Assembly (NCBI RefSeq): GCF_050948175.1
Contig: NW_027490098.1
Location: 2,170,001-2,234,000 of the forward strand
DNA from: Xylocopa sonorina
Taxonomy: Eukaryota; Arthropoda; Insecta; Hymenoptera; Apidae
DNA: 64,000 bases
Direction of reading: 5' to 3'
Shown piece by piece: positions 13,697 to 26,314 of the stretch. The stretch's first letter is position 1, and every line of letters begins with the position of its first letter. Below the pieces are notes generated by a model. It had not been told where the DNA came from. It searched no databases and saw nothing but the letters and a program-made list of their open reading frames with translations. Position numbers and translations under genes: made by a program.

Positions 13697-15306
13697 TGTC
13701 ACGTCCCGAGGTGCGGTTGCGCTCGCAACGGTGGCACAAAGTCGTAACCGTTCCCGAAAATAACGCGAATTGCGTCCGGACCGGGTTCGTTGGCGTTTCG
13801 GACTCGATAAAACGGTAATTAACACTAAACTTACCTTGCGAAAGCTTGATTCCGCTGTCTGATTTCTCTTTCCAGGTACCTGGAGCGCCTTGGATCCGCA
13901 ACCGGGATGGCGGCGGCGTACGGCTGGAACGGAGGTACGTCTACGGGAATAAGCGTCCAGGCGGGTTGACTCCGGCTGGCAGGTATCGGCGTTTGGCCCT
14001 GACGATTGGCGACTCGTACGGGTCGTGCGGCGAAGGAAACCTCCTTCACAGGAACCAGGACTCGAACGTAGGAAATTGAATATTCTGGTGCTTCACCCAC
14101 GTATTCCCGAGCGAGACGACGAATAAACTCTCTCCTCTCCGCGCGTCGTGTACGCTTTGTCGGAGGTGCAAGGCTCATCGAGAATACTTGAACTTCGGTT
14201 GAATACGGCACGGCTAAGCGTTTGTTCGCTCTAGCTTACCGGGATCGACCTGGGCGCAAGATATTCTGTACACGGTAGAAGTGAGGATGGAGCAACTAAG
14301 CGCTGGTTCGCTCTAGTCGTCGAGCCTCAAGACTATCGCAGATGAGATATAGAAATAGAATAATCGCGAGCGTACCCGTGGAGTAGAATTAAGGAATTGT
14401 ATTTGAACTCGAATAAAGATACTTTGAATCTGGTAAAAATAAACTATATTCTATGATTTCACTATACTAAATACACTTGACTAAGTTCTAAGTTACTGAC
14501 TAGCGATTACAATGAGAATTAGAAATAGTATAAAGTATCGAATGGACTCCGCTATGGGAGTATGGATAGAGACGAATGCATTAGAGCTAATTGCTCGTTG
14601 CGAATGAGCCTATTGCTCGGATCGGAAGTGCATCGTTCGGATGCTGGATTAGAACTCCTCGGTTCGGAGGCGAGTTCGGAACTCTCCAGTTCGGAGATGA
14701 GTTAGCAACTCTCCAGTTCGGAGATGAGATATGAACTGACTCTTGGATCTCGCGTCCGCGACCTCCTCGGGTCGCGCGGCGCGCGAGTCGCTGGGCCCTC
14801 GCGGTGGGGCGGACGGTCGGAGTAGGGCGGCCGCTCGGCCCTCGTGGTGGGGGTTCGGAGTGGGGCGCGGCCCGCGTTAAGCGTGAGCCGCGAGCGTCGA
14901 GTGTGCGCGCGAGTGCACGGAACATAACCGTGCATGAATAAAATATATACATATATTTACTTAAATCTAGGTGTGTGTTGGTGTGTATGTACATATATGA
15001 GTAGTGTGCTTATTCTAGTCCCACATGTACGAGAAGTACGTATAGGGCTTCGTGATCGCTGGGGATTCGACCCAGTACGTGTCGGAGAGCTCCTCGCCCT
15101 CGTAATACGGGGTGAAGTCCTCCCCCTCGTGTGTGGAGATCGCGCGTGGGCGCGGCATGCTGCATCCTTCTTCCCTCTCGTACCTTTGTCTCCTTCTGTA
15201 GGGACGGCGAGTCGGCGGGTGGCCCGTGTGCAGGGGCTCCGGATACGGATGCTGGGGATGATGAGGTGGACGCCGGAGGGTGGCAGGCGGTACGCCTGAC
15301 GTTACA
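13697..15306 (-). repeat. 3' LTR of the gypsy element
   Basis: About 1610 bp, near-identical to 21048-22642 apart from scattered substitutions (a few percent by eye) and short indels. The ends are TGTCACG...GTTACA on the plus strand, so on the element's own strand it runs TGTAACGTC...GGGACGTGACA, with imperfect terminal inverted repeats. Around 14650-14735 it carries a 27-bp minisatellite (unit containing CTCCAGTTCGGAGATGAG). The GC-rich part at 14740-14930 gives long open frames on both strands that I regard as chance. Confidence 0.93.
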
Positions 15307-15317
15307 CCACCCCCCTT
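15307..15317 (-). other. Polypurine tract
   Basis: On the minus strand AAGGGGGGTGG directly abuts the 3' LTR. Retrotransposon plus-strand DNA synthesis is primed from such a purine run, and its position immediately upstream of the 3' LTR fixes the element's orientation. Confidence 0.8.
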
Positions 15318-17553
15318 GGAAAAAGAATCTCGGCCATGCCGAGATCTCTTGTCTGTTGGGTAGATTTCGGGATGCTGGATCCTTCTCTTGGTCCTGTTGT
15401 CTGGATGCTGCGGAATCTGAGGCTTTTCGCCTGGTTGATCCTGGCTATAACGTTTGGAGTTTGGACCGTGACTGCGGGCTTCCTCCGGATTGCAGGCACT
15501 TTCGTCGCTTTCACTTTCAGCGTTCGTTTGAATGTCACTGCACTCACTGACTTCATTTTCAGTTTTTCGTACTTTTATACTGTGCCTGGAACTTATGTTT
15601 GTTCGGCTCTTTTAAAAGATAGACCCATTGGCCTACCTCGAAGTTTTGGACATTGAGATTTCGGTCATAATAATATTTAGAACGGCGTTTCGCATTGTCT
15701 AGATTGGCTTTAGCCAAATCCTGAGATTTCGAGATTTTCTCCTGAAGTTGTATAAGATAGTCGCTATAAGTTTCGTTATCAGAGCTGTCCTGAAAAGGAG
15801 TGGCTGACGGCGTCCTAGCTATCCTGCCGAACACTAGTTCGTGTGGGGTGTATAATGTACCCTCGTGCACACTGGTGTTGTATGAAAACATTGCATACGG
15901 TAACCAATTCATCCAATCGTTACTCGACTCTATGTAATGCTTCAGATATTCGGCCAGGACGTGGTGAGATCGTTCAACGGACCCGTTTGTCTGTGGATGG
16001 AACGCAGTGGACTTGTATTGTTTAATACGGAATTTGATTGCTATGGCTTTAATCAAGCTATTTATAAAGTTCGAACCTTGGTCCGTGAGTATGCCTTTCG
16101 GGCATCCGAACTTACAAATGAATTCTTTTATTAAAGCATCGGCAATGTCTACTGCGGTGGTGGTTTTGAGAGGAACTGCGACTGAGTATTTAGTGAGGAG
16201 ATCTTGGATCGTGAGGATACTTGTATAACCGTCGGAAGTTTCGGGAAGAGGACCCATTACGTCCATTGAAATCTTATCGAATGCCCTGCCAGGGGTGTCG
16301 GTTAAAGTGAGAGGCTGTCTGGTCTTCACCCGGACCAGTTTCTCTGTCTGACAACTTTTACATTTGCCAATATATTCTTGTATTTGTGTTTTCATGTTTG
16401 GCCAAAAGTATTGTTGTCTGATGCGAGAATAAGTTTTATTAACCCCTTTGTGACCTCCCACAGGGGAGTCGTGGTTTTCTCTTATTATTTTCAGTCGCTC
16501 TTCGACCGAAGGGGTTTTAATGAGGCCCTGGCAGACCGTAATCTGGACAGTTGTTTCGTAAAACAGGTCTTGAAGGATTTTCTGGATTCGGGACCAGGAT
16601 ACGGAGTCTAGATAGGTTTGTGCGATACTAAATGTTTGTAATTGTAATTCGTTTACAACGTCGCACAAGGATCTAAATGTTTCTATTACGGTCTGGAAAT
16701 TGATTGATCTGGTGGAATGTTCGACGATTGGAAGCTGGATTTGGAATTCGTTTCCGATTTTTATGACTTTGGCTTTGGTAAGAACGTGATCTTTGTTTGG
16801 AAGGAATTTTTCAGCGTTCGCTAGATCTTTGGCGCCCGTGTCATAGGGGTGCCCAGATTGCGTGACGAAGACAACTACATTGTCTCGTCGCGTTGATAAT
16901 GCGTCACGGCTGAAATTAAATAGAGGTTCGCGTCGGATAAATTCATTTGGAGCAGGAGTATAGAAGTCGGTGCTGTCGCTGGCGACTTGCGGAGGTGGTG
17001 CTGTGTTGGTACGGAAGGACGTGCCTGGAGTCGGTAATTCAGGTTCTGATGTTACCGGAGTAGGAGGAGGCGCTAGTGTGGTATACTTTTTACGGGTTTC
17101 CGGAGGCACATCGAAGATGTCGTCCTCCGAGTTTTCTGAATACGAGAGCGGAAAAATTTGAGCGGGATTCCGCGACAATGCGTCCGCATTAAGGTTCGTT
17201 TTTCCACTTTTATAGACCATCTCGTAGTCAAATTCCGCTAACTTAAGCCTCCACCGTACGAGTCTACTTGACGGGTCCTTGACCGAATTCATCCACACTA
17301 ACGGTCGATGGTCGGTAACGAGTTTGAATTGATTACCGTATATGTATGGACGAAAGTAATGGACGGCGTAGACGATCGCCAGACATTCCTTCTCGATCGT
17401 GGAGTAGTTTTTCTCCGCAGCGTTTAACAGTCGCGACGCGTACGTGATTGGCAAGTCGCGGCCTATTGGTCCTTGACTCAAGATAGCACCAATAGCTTCG
17501 GCGGACGCGTCGGTCGTTATCACGAATGGTTGTTTAAAGTTGGGGTACTGCAA
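15318..17553 (-). pseudogene. pol: gypsy pol, RNase H and integrase part
   Basis: An open frame of 664 codons (15559-17553) encodes RNase H and integrase. RNase H residues are visible at D15 (ITTDAS), E54 (YSTIEKE) and D81 (VTDHRPL). The integrase has an N-terminal HHCC zinc-binding domain (H-X6-H, then CKSC) followed by the DDE core, with Asp in MDVMGP, Asp in TDQGSNF and Glu in GSVERSH all present. The C-terminal domain stops early at QYKSTKN. A second frame between 15558 and the LTR, acidic then basic, could be the original tail, implying a frameshift or small deletion near 15560. No chromodomain is recognisable. It is out of frame with the RT segment upstream. Confidence 0.9.
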
Positions 17554-17639
17554 GATAGGCGCTTCGCATAGGCAATCTCGGAGTTTGACGAATGAATTCT
17601 CATGCTCGTTACGCCATACAAAGGGCGCGTCCTTTTTTT

Positions 17640-18780
17640 ACAAATTCGTTAGAGGCTTAGCAATGTTAGAAAAATTTGCGATGAACCGCCTGTAGTACCC
17701 CCGAGCCCGAGGAATTGTTTGATCTGTTTCGTGTTGCGCGGGCGCGGAAAATTTTTGACGGCGCTAATTTTCGCAGGGTCAGGTTTTACACCATGCTCAC
17801 TGATAATATGACCCAAATAGCTTACTTCTCTCCTCAAGAATTCGCACTTATCCGGCTGCAATACTAAATTAGCTTCCTTGAGCCGTTGAGTTAATTTCTC
17901 GAATTTAAGTCGATGTTCTTGAAGAGAGCTAGCGTAGATAACAATTTCGTCCAAATAGACGAAAATTTCGTTCCCCTGGAGACCGGACAGGACATTGTCC
18001 ATAAGTCGTTGGAACGTCGCTGGCGCATTTTTTAATCCGAATGGCATTCTTTTAAATTCATAATGCCCGTGAGGCGTCGAAAAAGCGGTTTTGGGAGCAT
18101 CGGCGGGCTCCATTGGGATCTGGTGAAATCCGCTCGCGAGATCGAATGTACTAAAATACTTCGCGCTCCCGAGCTGATTAAGTATCTCGGTAATGCAAGG
18201 GAGGGGATAGGCATCGGCGACAGATTTCTCATTGAGTGCGCGGTAGTCGATGACGACGCGCCATTGCTTGTTGCCCAAGGAGTCCGGTTTCTTTGGGACA
18301 ACCCACAATGGCGAATTATATGGTGATTTTGACGGAGAGATGACACCATTTTGTAAAAATTTGTCGACTTGTCGTCGAATCTCCTCCTTATGAGCTGGTG
18401 GGAATCGGTATTGTTTCACATTGACGGGGCGGTCGTCGACGGTTGGAATCTTGTGCGTGGTTGCTGACGTATGCCCTAATTTATCCCCCTCAATGTGAAA
18501 AAGCTCCTGCGTGCTTTGAACGAGACGGACGACGTGCTCTCTTTCCTCTGCGTTGAGGTGGTCGAGACGGAGAAGACTAAGAATTCGGTCTAGGCGAGAT
18601 TTCGAAGGATTGGCGGATTTCGATGTTTGTTTTAACGGCGCCTGTTGTATATTATTTTTAACCGCCTGAGCATAGGAGATTTGTTGAACATTCGCGATTT
18701 TGCAACGCGAAGGAGGAGTTTCGATTGTCGAGTATGGTGTCTGACTCGAGAAAGAAATAGAAGTTTTCCCTTTTTGGGAA
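17640..18780 (-). pseudogene. pol: gypsy pol, reverse transcriptase part
   Basis: The RT domain of pol is open from about 18780 to 17649; the first Met at 18419 is not a natural start because the frame continues upstream. Motifs in order: a substrate-loop motif PLWVVPKK, the catalytic Asp in FSTFDLASGFHQI, PFGLKNAPATFQRLM, then YLDE at 17946-17957 where functional enzymes have YXDD. GAA at 17946-17948 replaces a GAC/GAT codon, which should abolish catalysis. Frameshifts bound the segment on both sides: near 18760-18785 against the protease frame, and in a G-run near 17700 followed by a TAA and an A-run near 17633-17641. Confidence 0.92.
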
Positions 18781-19819
18781 AAACCGGATAGAGCGACGGA
18801 CTATCCTCCTCGTGGAGGGGAGTCATGATTTTCGCGGGCTCGAGTATGATCTCTGGTAACGCGATTTCGACGGCGCGGTCGGATGAATTAATTATTCGAG
18901 TTACCGCTTTGCCCCGAATTACTCTGACGAGAGCGTTTCCGAAAAATATACCCGGCGCAAGATCGATACGAGGAATTATACCTTCCGCGAGGTTCGAATT
19001 AACTACGCGGACCTTGATACCGATATTTGATCTCGGCGGAATGGAGATACGGTCTCCTGACTTCGGAGAAGCTGCTTTGTCTCGCGTTCGAAGCTTCGAT
19101 TTCGTTGCTGCATCGCGTTTCAGCGGAGGCGATGATTTACGCGGCGGGCGCGGCGGCGGAGGGGGAATAGATTCCGTGCGCGGCGCTTGTTTACGTTTCG
19201 GCGATAGGAGAGGCTTTATTTTCGAGTCCGGTGACGGTTCCTCGAGTGCTTCGATATCGTCTTCGAAAGGAATTCTCTTACCATTCCATTTGATTATTTT
19301 ATTTGGGAAAGAGATTTCTGCGTCCATACAGAACCCGGAGCCGAGGATCCCGCTTGGTTTAAGGGGAAAATCATCCTCGACCACATTAAAGGGAACGACG
19401 CGACCGAAAATGACAAGATTCACCGTCCCTAAGGTTGCGGTTTTGCCATCGGTTACCCCTGTTATTATTACGATCTCGGACTTATCGATTCGCGCGGATG
19501 CTTTTAGAGCCGAACGTTTTATAATATTTATTTCCGCCCCAGTGTCCACCATGAAGCGAGTTGGTGAAATTAGAAGATCGGATTTTAAAATTACGTTTGG
19601 CGTGCTAGTTTTTCCGGTTATGTTTATCGCGGCTTTTCGTCGATTTCCGCGTTGGAGTTGTTCGCGGTGAGATGACGGACTTGGTGCGCGGCCTCGCCAC
19701 CTGTCTCGCGGCGGGTGCGGAGGCCATTGTCGTTTCCCGAATTTTTGTTTACCGCGTTGTTGTACTGTCTTTTGCGGCACTCGCCTATTTCGTGCCCCGG
19801 GGTCTTGCAATAGCGACAA
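18632..19819 (-). pseudogene. pol: gypsy pol, protease part
   Basis: A 395-codon frame overlaps the end of gag by about 196 bp and sits in the -1 frame relative to it, consistent with the programmed -1 frameshift commonly used for gag-pol expression in this superfamily. The aspartic protease active site is FMVDTGAEINII with Asp at residue 92, and ILGSGF matches the second conserved protease motif. A Pro/Arg/Lys-rich linker follows. The last 30-40 residues are out of frame with the continuing pol sequence, so a single-base indel near 18760-18785 separates it from RT. Confidence 0.88.
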
Positions 19820-20316
19820 AATTTGGGCGCGTCCCTGGCTACGATTTGTCTCGGTTGTTCGTACGCGGGGCCTCGAGTAGGAGGCGGTACGTCCCTGGAT
19901 CGCAAGTAAGCGTCACGGTATTCCTGCGGTCGGTACGGCGATGGCGGTCTGAACCGACACTCGGTCGCGTAATGTCCGATATTATTGCATTTTCGGCAAA
20001 TAATTTCAGCTGGTTTTTCGCGCGATTCTGGTCGCGCGGCACGCGATTTACCTAGTCGGTTGCAATCACGTTCGTGCATTTGGTAAAGCTCTCGCGCTCG
20101 AGCGAACGTTTCTCGCAATGTGCCGAATGAATTTATCGTCATTTGCATTCGAATTTCCGGAATGAGACCGTCTTTAAAACATTGTAGAGTGAGCGCGTCT
20201 ACATCATCGAGCGATTCCGGTGTGTCTCGTCGAGCAAGCCACTCGCAATCAATTATAGCGGTTCTAAGATCTTTTACTCGACCGATGTAATCTAGAATGT
20301 GCTCGTTCGCGCGCAT
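19624..20316 (-). pseudogene. gag: gypsy gag, C-terminal capsid and zinc knuckles
   Basis: The 230-codon frame contains the end of the capsid domain and two nucleocapsid zinc knuckles of the C-X2-C-X4-H-X4-C type: CRKCNNIGHYATEC at residues 107-120 and CRYCKTPGHEIGEC at 167-180. These bind the packaged RNA. The Met at 20316 is unlikely to be the natural start, because the preceding gag part at 20324-20965 is directly adjacent in a different frame; gag has been split by a short indel near 20320-20345. Confidence 0.9.
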
Positions 20317-20323
20317 AAATATA

Positions 20324-20965
20324 TTAGCAAGTTGATTGCATCATTAGCAAGTAATGATGAGCTGATTTTACGGAGCAAAATGTGCTGCGAAGAACGTCCG
20401 TTAATTCGAGTATTGTGTAACATGGCTCGTCTTCTAGCGCGGCGTAGGCACGACCCTTGAGTTTTCCCTTAAGCAGGCGTGTGAAAGTTCGCTCGCACCC
20501 ATTAGGGATAAGCTCGTAAGCGCGTTTACACGCTCGGGTAAACTGAAGAATAGGAATGTTCTGACCATCGAATGTCGGCACGGCTTCGAGGGCCTGCTTA
20601 AGCGATAGCTCGTCGTGTTGCGAACTATTTGTATTAAAATCGGAGCTCGTATTATGTCCGGAAAGCGGATTTCCCCGAGGAATATCCAGCGAAACGGTAT
20701 CGTCGCGCGTTAAATCAGGCGTTCTGCGAATAGATTCTAATTCACGACGTAGAATTTCTATTTGCTGGAGCAACGCGGCATTACTCGGATCGGTCGCTTT
20801 CGTATTTTTCGCGGAAGTATTTTGTTGCGCGGTACTAGGAAGAGGCTCGGCGATAGCGTCTTGGAAGTCGAGCGTTCTGCTAGTGCGTTTTTCGCGTTCG
20901 GAATCGGCCATCGCGGCGGCTCGCTGTGTCTGCTGGCGCGTTTTTGTCGGAGTCCGGGTTGCCAT
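20324..20965 (-). pseudogene. gag: gypsy gag, N-terminal part
   Basis: A 213-codon frame starts 82 bp inside the 5' LTR, the usual place for gag. It has a basic, Ser/Thr-rich N-terminus, a short predicted coiled-coil-like stretch (LLQQIEILRRELESIRR, about residues 85-101) and a retrotransposon capsid-like segment (PTFDGQNIPILQFTRACKRAY). It ends at a stop in a region where ACTTGCTAAT occurs twice 20 bp apart, and the next gag part is in the +1 frame. Function in the live family would be particle assembly around genomic RNA. Confidence 0.85.
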
Positions 20966-21047
20966 ATCTAGTTTCGCGGTTCCTTTCGGCGGAATTTCCG
21001 GAGGAAACGCGTGGCTATCCCACCGCTGTCACCAAAAATAACTTTCG
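20966..21047 (-). other. Leader and possible primer-binding site of gypsy element
   Basis: Between the 5' LTR and gag lie 82 bp. On the minus strand TGGTGACAGCGGTGGGATAG begins about 13 nt inside the LTR. A TGG start is typical of tRNA primer-binding sites, but the offset is larger than usual and I cannot name the tRNA, so this is only a candidate. Confidence 0.4.
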
Positions 21048-22642
21048 TGTCACGTCCCGAGGTGCGGTTGCGCTCGCAACGGTGGCACAAAGTCGTAATC
21101 GTTCCCGAAAATAACGCGAAGTGCGTCCGGACCGGGTTCGTTGGCGTTTCGGACTCGATAAAACGATAATTATCACTAAACTTACCTTGCGAAGGCTTGA
21201 TTCCGCTGTCTGATTTCTCTTTCCATGTACCTGGAGCGCCTTGGATCCGCAACCGGGATGGCGGCGGCGTACGGCTGGAACGGAGGTACGTCTACGGGAA
21301 TAAGCGTCCAGGCGGGTTGACTCCGGCTGGCAGGTATCAGCGTTTGGCCCTGACGATTGGCGACTCGTACGGGTCATGCGGCGAAGGAAACCTCCTTCAC
21401 AGGAACCAGGACTCGAACGTAGGAAATTGAATATTCTGGTGCATCACCCACGTATTCCCGAACGAGACGACGAATAACTCTCTCCTCCCCGCGCGTCGTG
21501 TACGCTTTGTCGGAGGTGCAAGGCTCATCGAGAATACTTGAACTTCGGTGGAGTACGGCGCGGCTAAGCGTTGGTTCGCTCTAGCTTACCGGGATCAACC
21601 TGGGCGCAAGATATTCTATACACGGTAGAAGTGAGGATGGAGCAACTAAGCGCTGGTTCGCTCTAGTCGTCGAGCCTCAAGACTATCGCAGATGAGATAT
21701 AGAAATAGAATAATCGCGAGCGTACCCGTGGATTAGAATTAAGGAATTGTATTCGAACTCGAATAAAGATGCTTTGAATCTGGTAAAAATAAACTATATT
21801 CTATGATTTCACTATACTAGATACACTTGACTAAATTCTAAGTTACTGACTAACGATTACAATGAGAATTAGAAATAGTATAAAGTATCGAATGGACTCC
21901 GCTATAGGAGTATGGATAGAGACGAATGCATTAGAGCTAATTGCTCGTTGCGAATGAGCCTATTGCTCGGATCAAAAGTGCATCGTTCGGATGCTGGAGG
22001 CGAGTTAGGAACTCGTCGGTTCGGAGATGAGATAGGAACTCTTCGGTTCGGAGATGAGATAGGAACTGACTCTCGGATCTCGCGTCCGCGACCTCCTCGG
22101 ATCGCGCGGCGCGCGAGTCGCTGGGCCCTCGCGGTGGGGCGGACGGTCGGAGTAGGGCGGCCGCTCGGCCCTCGTGGTGGGGCGGCCGTTCGGAGTGGGG
22201 CGCGGCCCGCGTTAAGCGTGAGCCGCGAGCGTCGAGTCTGCGCGCGAGTGCAACGGAACATAACCGTGCATGAATGAAATATATACATATATTCACTTAA
22301 ATCTAGGTGTGTGTTGGTGTGTATGTACATATATGAGTAGTGTGCTTATTCTAATCCCACATGTACGAGAAGTACGTATAGGGCTTCGTGATCGCAGGGG
22401 ATTCGACCCAGTATGTGTCGGAGAGCTCCTCGCCCTCGTAATACGGGGTGAAGTCCTCCCCCTCGTGTGTGGAGATCGCGCGTGGGCGCGGCATGCTGCA
22501 TCCTTCTTTCCTCTCGTACCTTTGTCTCCTTCTGTAGGGACGGCGAGTCGGCGGGTGGCCCGTGTGCAGGGGCTCCGGATACGGATGCTGGGGATGATGA
22601 GGTGGACGCCGGAGGGTGGCAGGCGGTACGCCTGACGTTACA
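21048..22642 (-). repeat. 5' LTR of the gypsy element
   Basis: About 1595 bp, same ends as 13697-15306. Relative to that copy it has lost one unit of the 27-bp minisatellite (around 21990-22065) and carries private substitutions. It would contain the promoter for minus-strand transcription of the element; I cannot point to a definite TATA or initiator. Confidence 0.93.
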
Positions 22643-24420
22643 ATATCGCGTTTTAAGAAGCAGTAGAAATCTATTGCAACGATACGTAGACATCTGCAAA
22701 CGCTATTTCCTAGCGAGGAAGTGTGGCATTCACATTCATTTGAAGTGTAAACGAGGAATACATAACACTTCGCGAATCATATTATATCTTACCATGAAAC
22801 ATAGAAATGAGATGCGATATCGCGTTTTAAGAATCATAAAATCTCTATTGCTACGATACGTAGACATCTGCAAACGCTGTTTCCTTGCAGGGAAGTGTCG
22901 CATTTACATTCATTTGAATCGTAGACGAGGAATGCATAACACTTCGCAATGAATATTATATCTTATCATGAAGCATAGATATGAGATGCAATATCTCGTT
23001 TTAAGAAGCATTTGAACTCTATTGCTACGATACCTAGACATCTGCAGACGCTATTTCCTAGCAAGGAAGTGTCGCATTTACATTCATTTGAAGTGTAGAC
23101 GAGGAATACATGACACTTCGCAAATCATATTATATCTTACCATGAAACATAGAAATGAGATGCGATATCGCGTTTTAAGAATCATAAGAACTCTATTGCT
23201 ACGATAAGTAGACATCTGCAAACGCTATTTCCTTGCAAGGAAGTATCGCATTCACATTCATTTGAAGTGTAGACGAGGAATACGTAACACTTCGCAAATC
23301 ATGTTATATCTTACCATGAAACATAGAAATGAGATGCGATATCGCGTTTTAAGAATCATAAGAACTCCATTGCTACGATACGTAGACATCTGCAAACGCT
23401 ATTTCCTAGCGAGGAAGTGTCGCTTCACATTCATTTGAAGTGTAGACGAGGAATACATAACACTTCGCAAATCATATTATATCTTACCATGAAACATAGA
23501 AATGAGATGCGATATCGCGTTTTAAGAAGCATTAGAACTCTATTGTTACGATACGAAGACATCTGCAAACGCTATTTCCTTGCAAGGAAGTGTCGCATTT
23601 ACGTTCATTTGAATCGTAGACGAGGAATGCATAACACGTCGCAATGAATATTATATCTTATCATGAAACATAGATATGAGATGCAATATCTCGGTTTAAG
23701 AAGCATTTGAACTCTATTGCTTCGATGCGTAGACATCTGCAAACGCTATTTCCTTGCAAGGAAGTGTCGCATTTACGTTCATTTGAATCGTAGACGAGGA
23801 ATGCATAACACGTCGCAATGAATATTATATCTTATCATGAAACATAGATATGAGATGCAATATCTCGGTTTAAGAAGCATTTGAACTCTATTGCTTCGAT
23901 GCGTAGACATCTGCAAACGCTATTTCCTAGCGAGGAAGTGTCGCTTCACATTCATTTGAAGTGTAGACGAGGAATACATAACACTTCGCAAATCATATTA
24001 TATCTTACCATGAAACATAGAAATGAGATGCGATATCGCGTTTTAAGAATCATAAGAACTCTATTGCTACGATAAGTAGACATCTGCAAACGCTATTTCC
24101 TTGCAAGGAAGTGTCGCATTTACGTTCATTTGAATCGTAGACGAGGAATGCATAACACGTCGCAATGAATATTATATCTTATCATGAAACATAGATATGA
24201 GATGCAATATCTCGGTTTAAGAAGCATTTGAACTCTATTGCTTCGATGCGTAGACATCTGCAAACGCTATTTCCTAGCGAGGAAGTGTCGCTTCACATTC
24301 ATTTGAAGTGTAGACGAGGAATACATAACACTTCGCAAATCATATTATATCTTACCATGAAACATAGAAATGAGATGCGATATCGCGTTTTAAGAATCAT
24401 AAGAACTCTATTGCTACGAT

Positions 24421-26314
24421 AAGTAGACATCTGCAAACGCTATTTCCTTGCAAGGAAGTATCGCATTCACATTCATTTGAAGTGTAGACGAGGAATACGT
24501 AACACTTCGCAAATCATGTTATATCTTACCATGAAACATAGAAATGAGATGCGATATCGCGTTTTAAGAATCATATGAACTCTATTGCTACGATACGTAG
24601 ACATCTGCAATCGCTATTTCCTTGCAAGGAAGTGTAGCATTTACTTTCATTTGAATCGTAGACGAGGAATGCATAACACTTCGCAATGAATATTATATCT
24701 TATCACGAAACATAGATATGAGATGCAATATCTCGTTTTAAGAAGCATTTGAACACTATTGCTTCGATACGTAGACATCTGCAAACGCTATTTCCTTGCA
24801 AGGTAGTGTCGCATTTACATTCATTTGATGTGTAGACGAGGAATACATAACACTTCGCAAATCATATTACATCTTACCATGAAACATAGAAATGAGATGC
24901 GATATCGCGTTTTAAGAATCATAAGAACTCTATTGCTACGATAAGTAGACATCTGCAACGCTGTTTCCTAGCAAGGAAGTGTCGCATTTACATTCTTTTG
25001 AAGTGAATACGAGGAATACATAGCACTCCACAATGAATATTATATATTGTCATGAAACGTAGAAATGAGATGCGATATGGCGATTTATGAAGCATTAGAT
25101 GTCTATTGCTTCGATACGTAGATATCTGCAAACGCTATTTCCTAGCAACGATCTGTCGCATTAACATTCATTTGAAGTGCAGACGTGGAATACATAATAC
25201 TTCGGAATGAATATTATATCTTATCACGAGACGTAGAAATGAGATGCGATATCGCGTATTAAGATGCATTAGAACCCTATTGCTACGAATCGTAAACATC
25301 TTCCGACGCTATTTCCTAGCAACGAAGTATCGCGTTTACATTCAGTGATGTGAATGCAAGGTATACATAACACTGCACAATGAATATTATATCATATCAT
25401 GAAACATGTTAATTAGATGCGATATGACTATTTAAGAAGTATTAGAACTCTGTTGCTTCGATACGTATACATCTGCAAGCGCTATTTCCTAGCAAGGAAG
25501 TGTCGCATTTACAATCATTTGAAGTGTTTGCGATGTATACATGGGACTTCGCAATGAATATTATATATTATCATGAAACATAAAAATGAGATGCGATATG
25601 GCGATTTAAGAAGCATTAGAGCTCTATTTCTTCGATCCGTAGACATCAGCAAACGCTGTTTCCTGGCAAAGAGGTGTCTCATTTACATTCTTTTGAAGTG
25701 AATACGAGGCATACATAACACTGCACAATGAATATTATATCTTATCATGAAACTTAGAAATAAGATGCGATATCGCGATTTATGAAGCATTAGAACTCTC
25801 TGGCTTCGATTCGTAGACATCTGCAAACGCTACTTCCTAGCAAGGAAGTGTCGCATTTGCATTAATTTGAAGCGTAAACTAGGAATACATAACACTTCGC
25901 AATGAATATTATATCTTATCATGAAACATAGGACGCGATATCTGGTATTAAGAAGCATTAGAACTCTGCTGCTTCGATACGTAGACATCTGCAAACGCTA
26001 TTTCCTAGCGAGGAAGTGTCGCATACACATTCATTTGAAGTGTAGACGAGGAATGCATAACACGTCGCAATGAATATTATATCTTATCATGAAACATAGA
26101 TATGAGATGCAATATCTCGGTTTAAGAAGCATTTGAACTCTATTGCTTCGATACGTAGACATCTGCAAACGCTATTTCCTTGCAAGGAAGTGTCGCATTT
26201 ACGTTCATTTGAATCGTAGACGAGGAATGCATAACACTTCGCAATGAATATTATATTTTATCATGAAACATAGATATGAGATGCAATATCTCGTTTTAAG
26301 AATCATAAGAACTC
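24421..26314 (+). repeat. Large internal duplication in the satellite, copy 1
   Basis: This 1.9-kb block is repeated at 27369-29262 with an offset of 2948 bp (17 monomers minus about 10 bp). It includes unusual private monomers, such as the deletion variant ATCTGCAACGCTG at 24951, which recurs at 27899. Only a few substitutions separate the copies. Between them lies a further copy of the 23.9-24.9-kb region at offset 2426. Confidence 0.85.

Larger units (their letters stand above)
13697..22642 (-). mobile_element. Ty3/gypsy LTR retrotransposon, full-length but decayed
   Basis: Two long LTRs (13697-15306 and 21048-22642) begin TGTCACGTCC and end GACGTTACA on the plus strand and enclose gag-pol on the minus strand in the order gag, protease, RT, RNase H, integrase. 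That order is the Ty3/gypsy order (integrase last). No env-like reading frame lies between integrase and the 3' LTR. Coding parts are split by at least four frameshifts or stops, and the RT motif is YLDE rather than YXDD, so this copy cannot be autonomous. The flanks do not form a target duplication (CTTA on the left, ATAT on the right), and the satellite reverses orientation across the element. Confidence 0.95.

Noticed and set aside
14587..15299. Open frames within gypsy LTRs (also 21902-22330 and 32362-33136)
   Set aside because: They lie in GC-rich LTR sequence, on both strands, with no resemblance to known proteins, and vary with LTR indels.
15307..15558. env gene of an errantivirus between integrase and the 3' LTR
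   Set aside because: Only about 250 bp are available, with no signal peptide or membrane segment. The frame there looks like an integrase tail.
22346..22952. Fusion protein across the gypsy LTR and the satellite (22467-22952)
   Set aside because: The open frame merely runs from LTR into satellite by chance at the junction.
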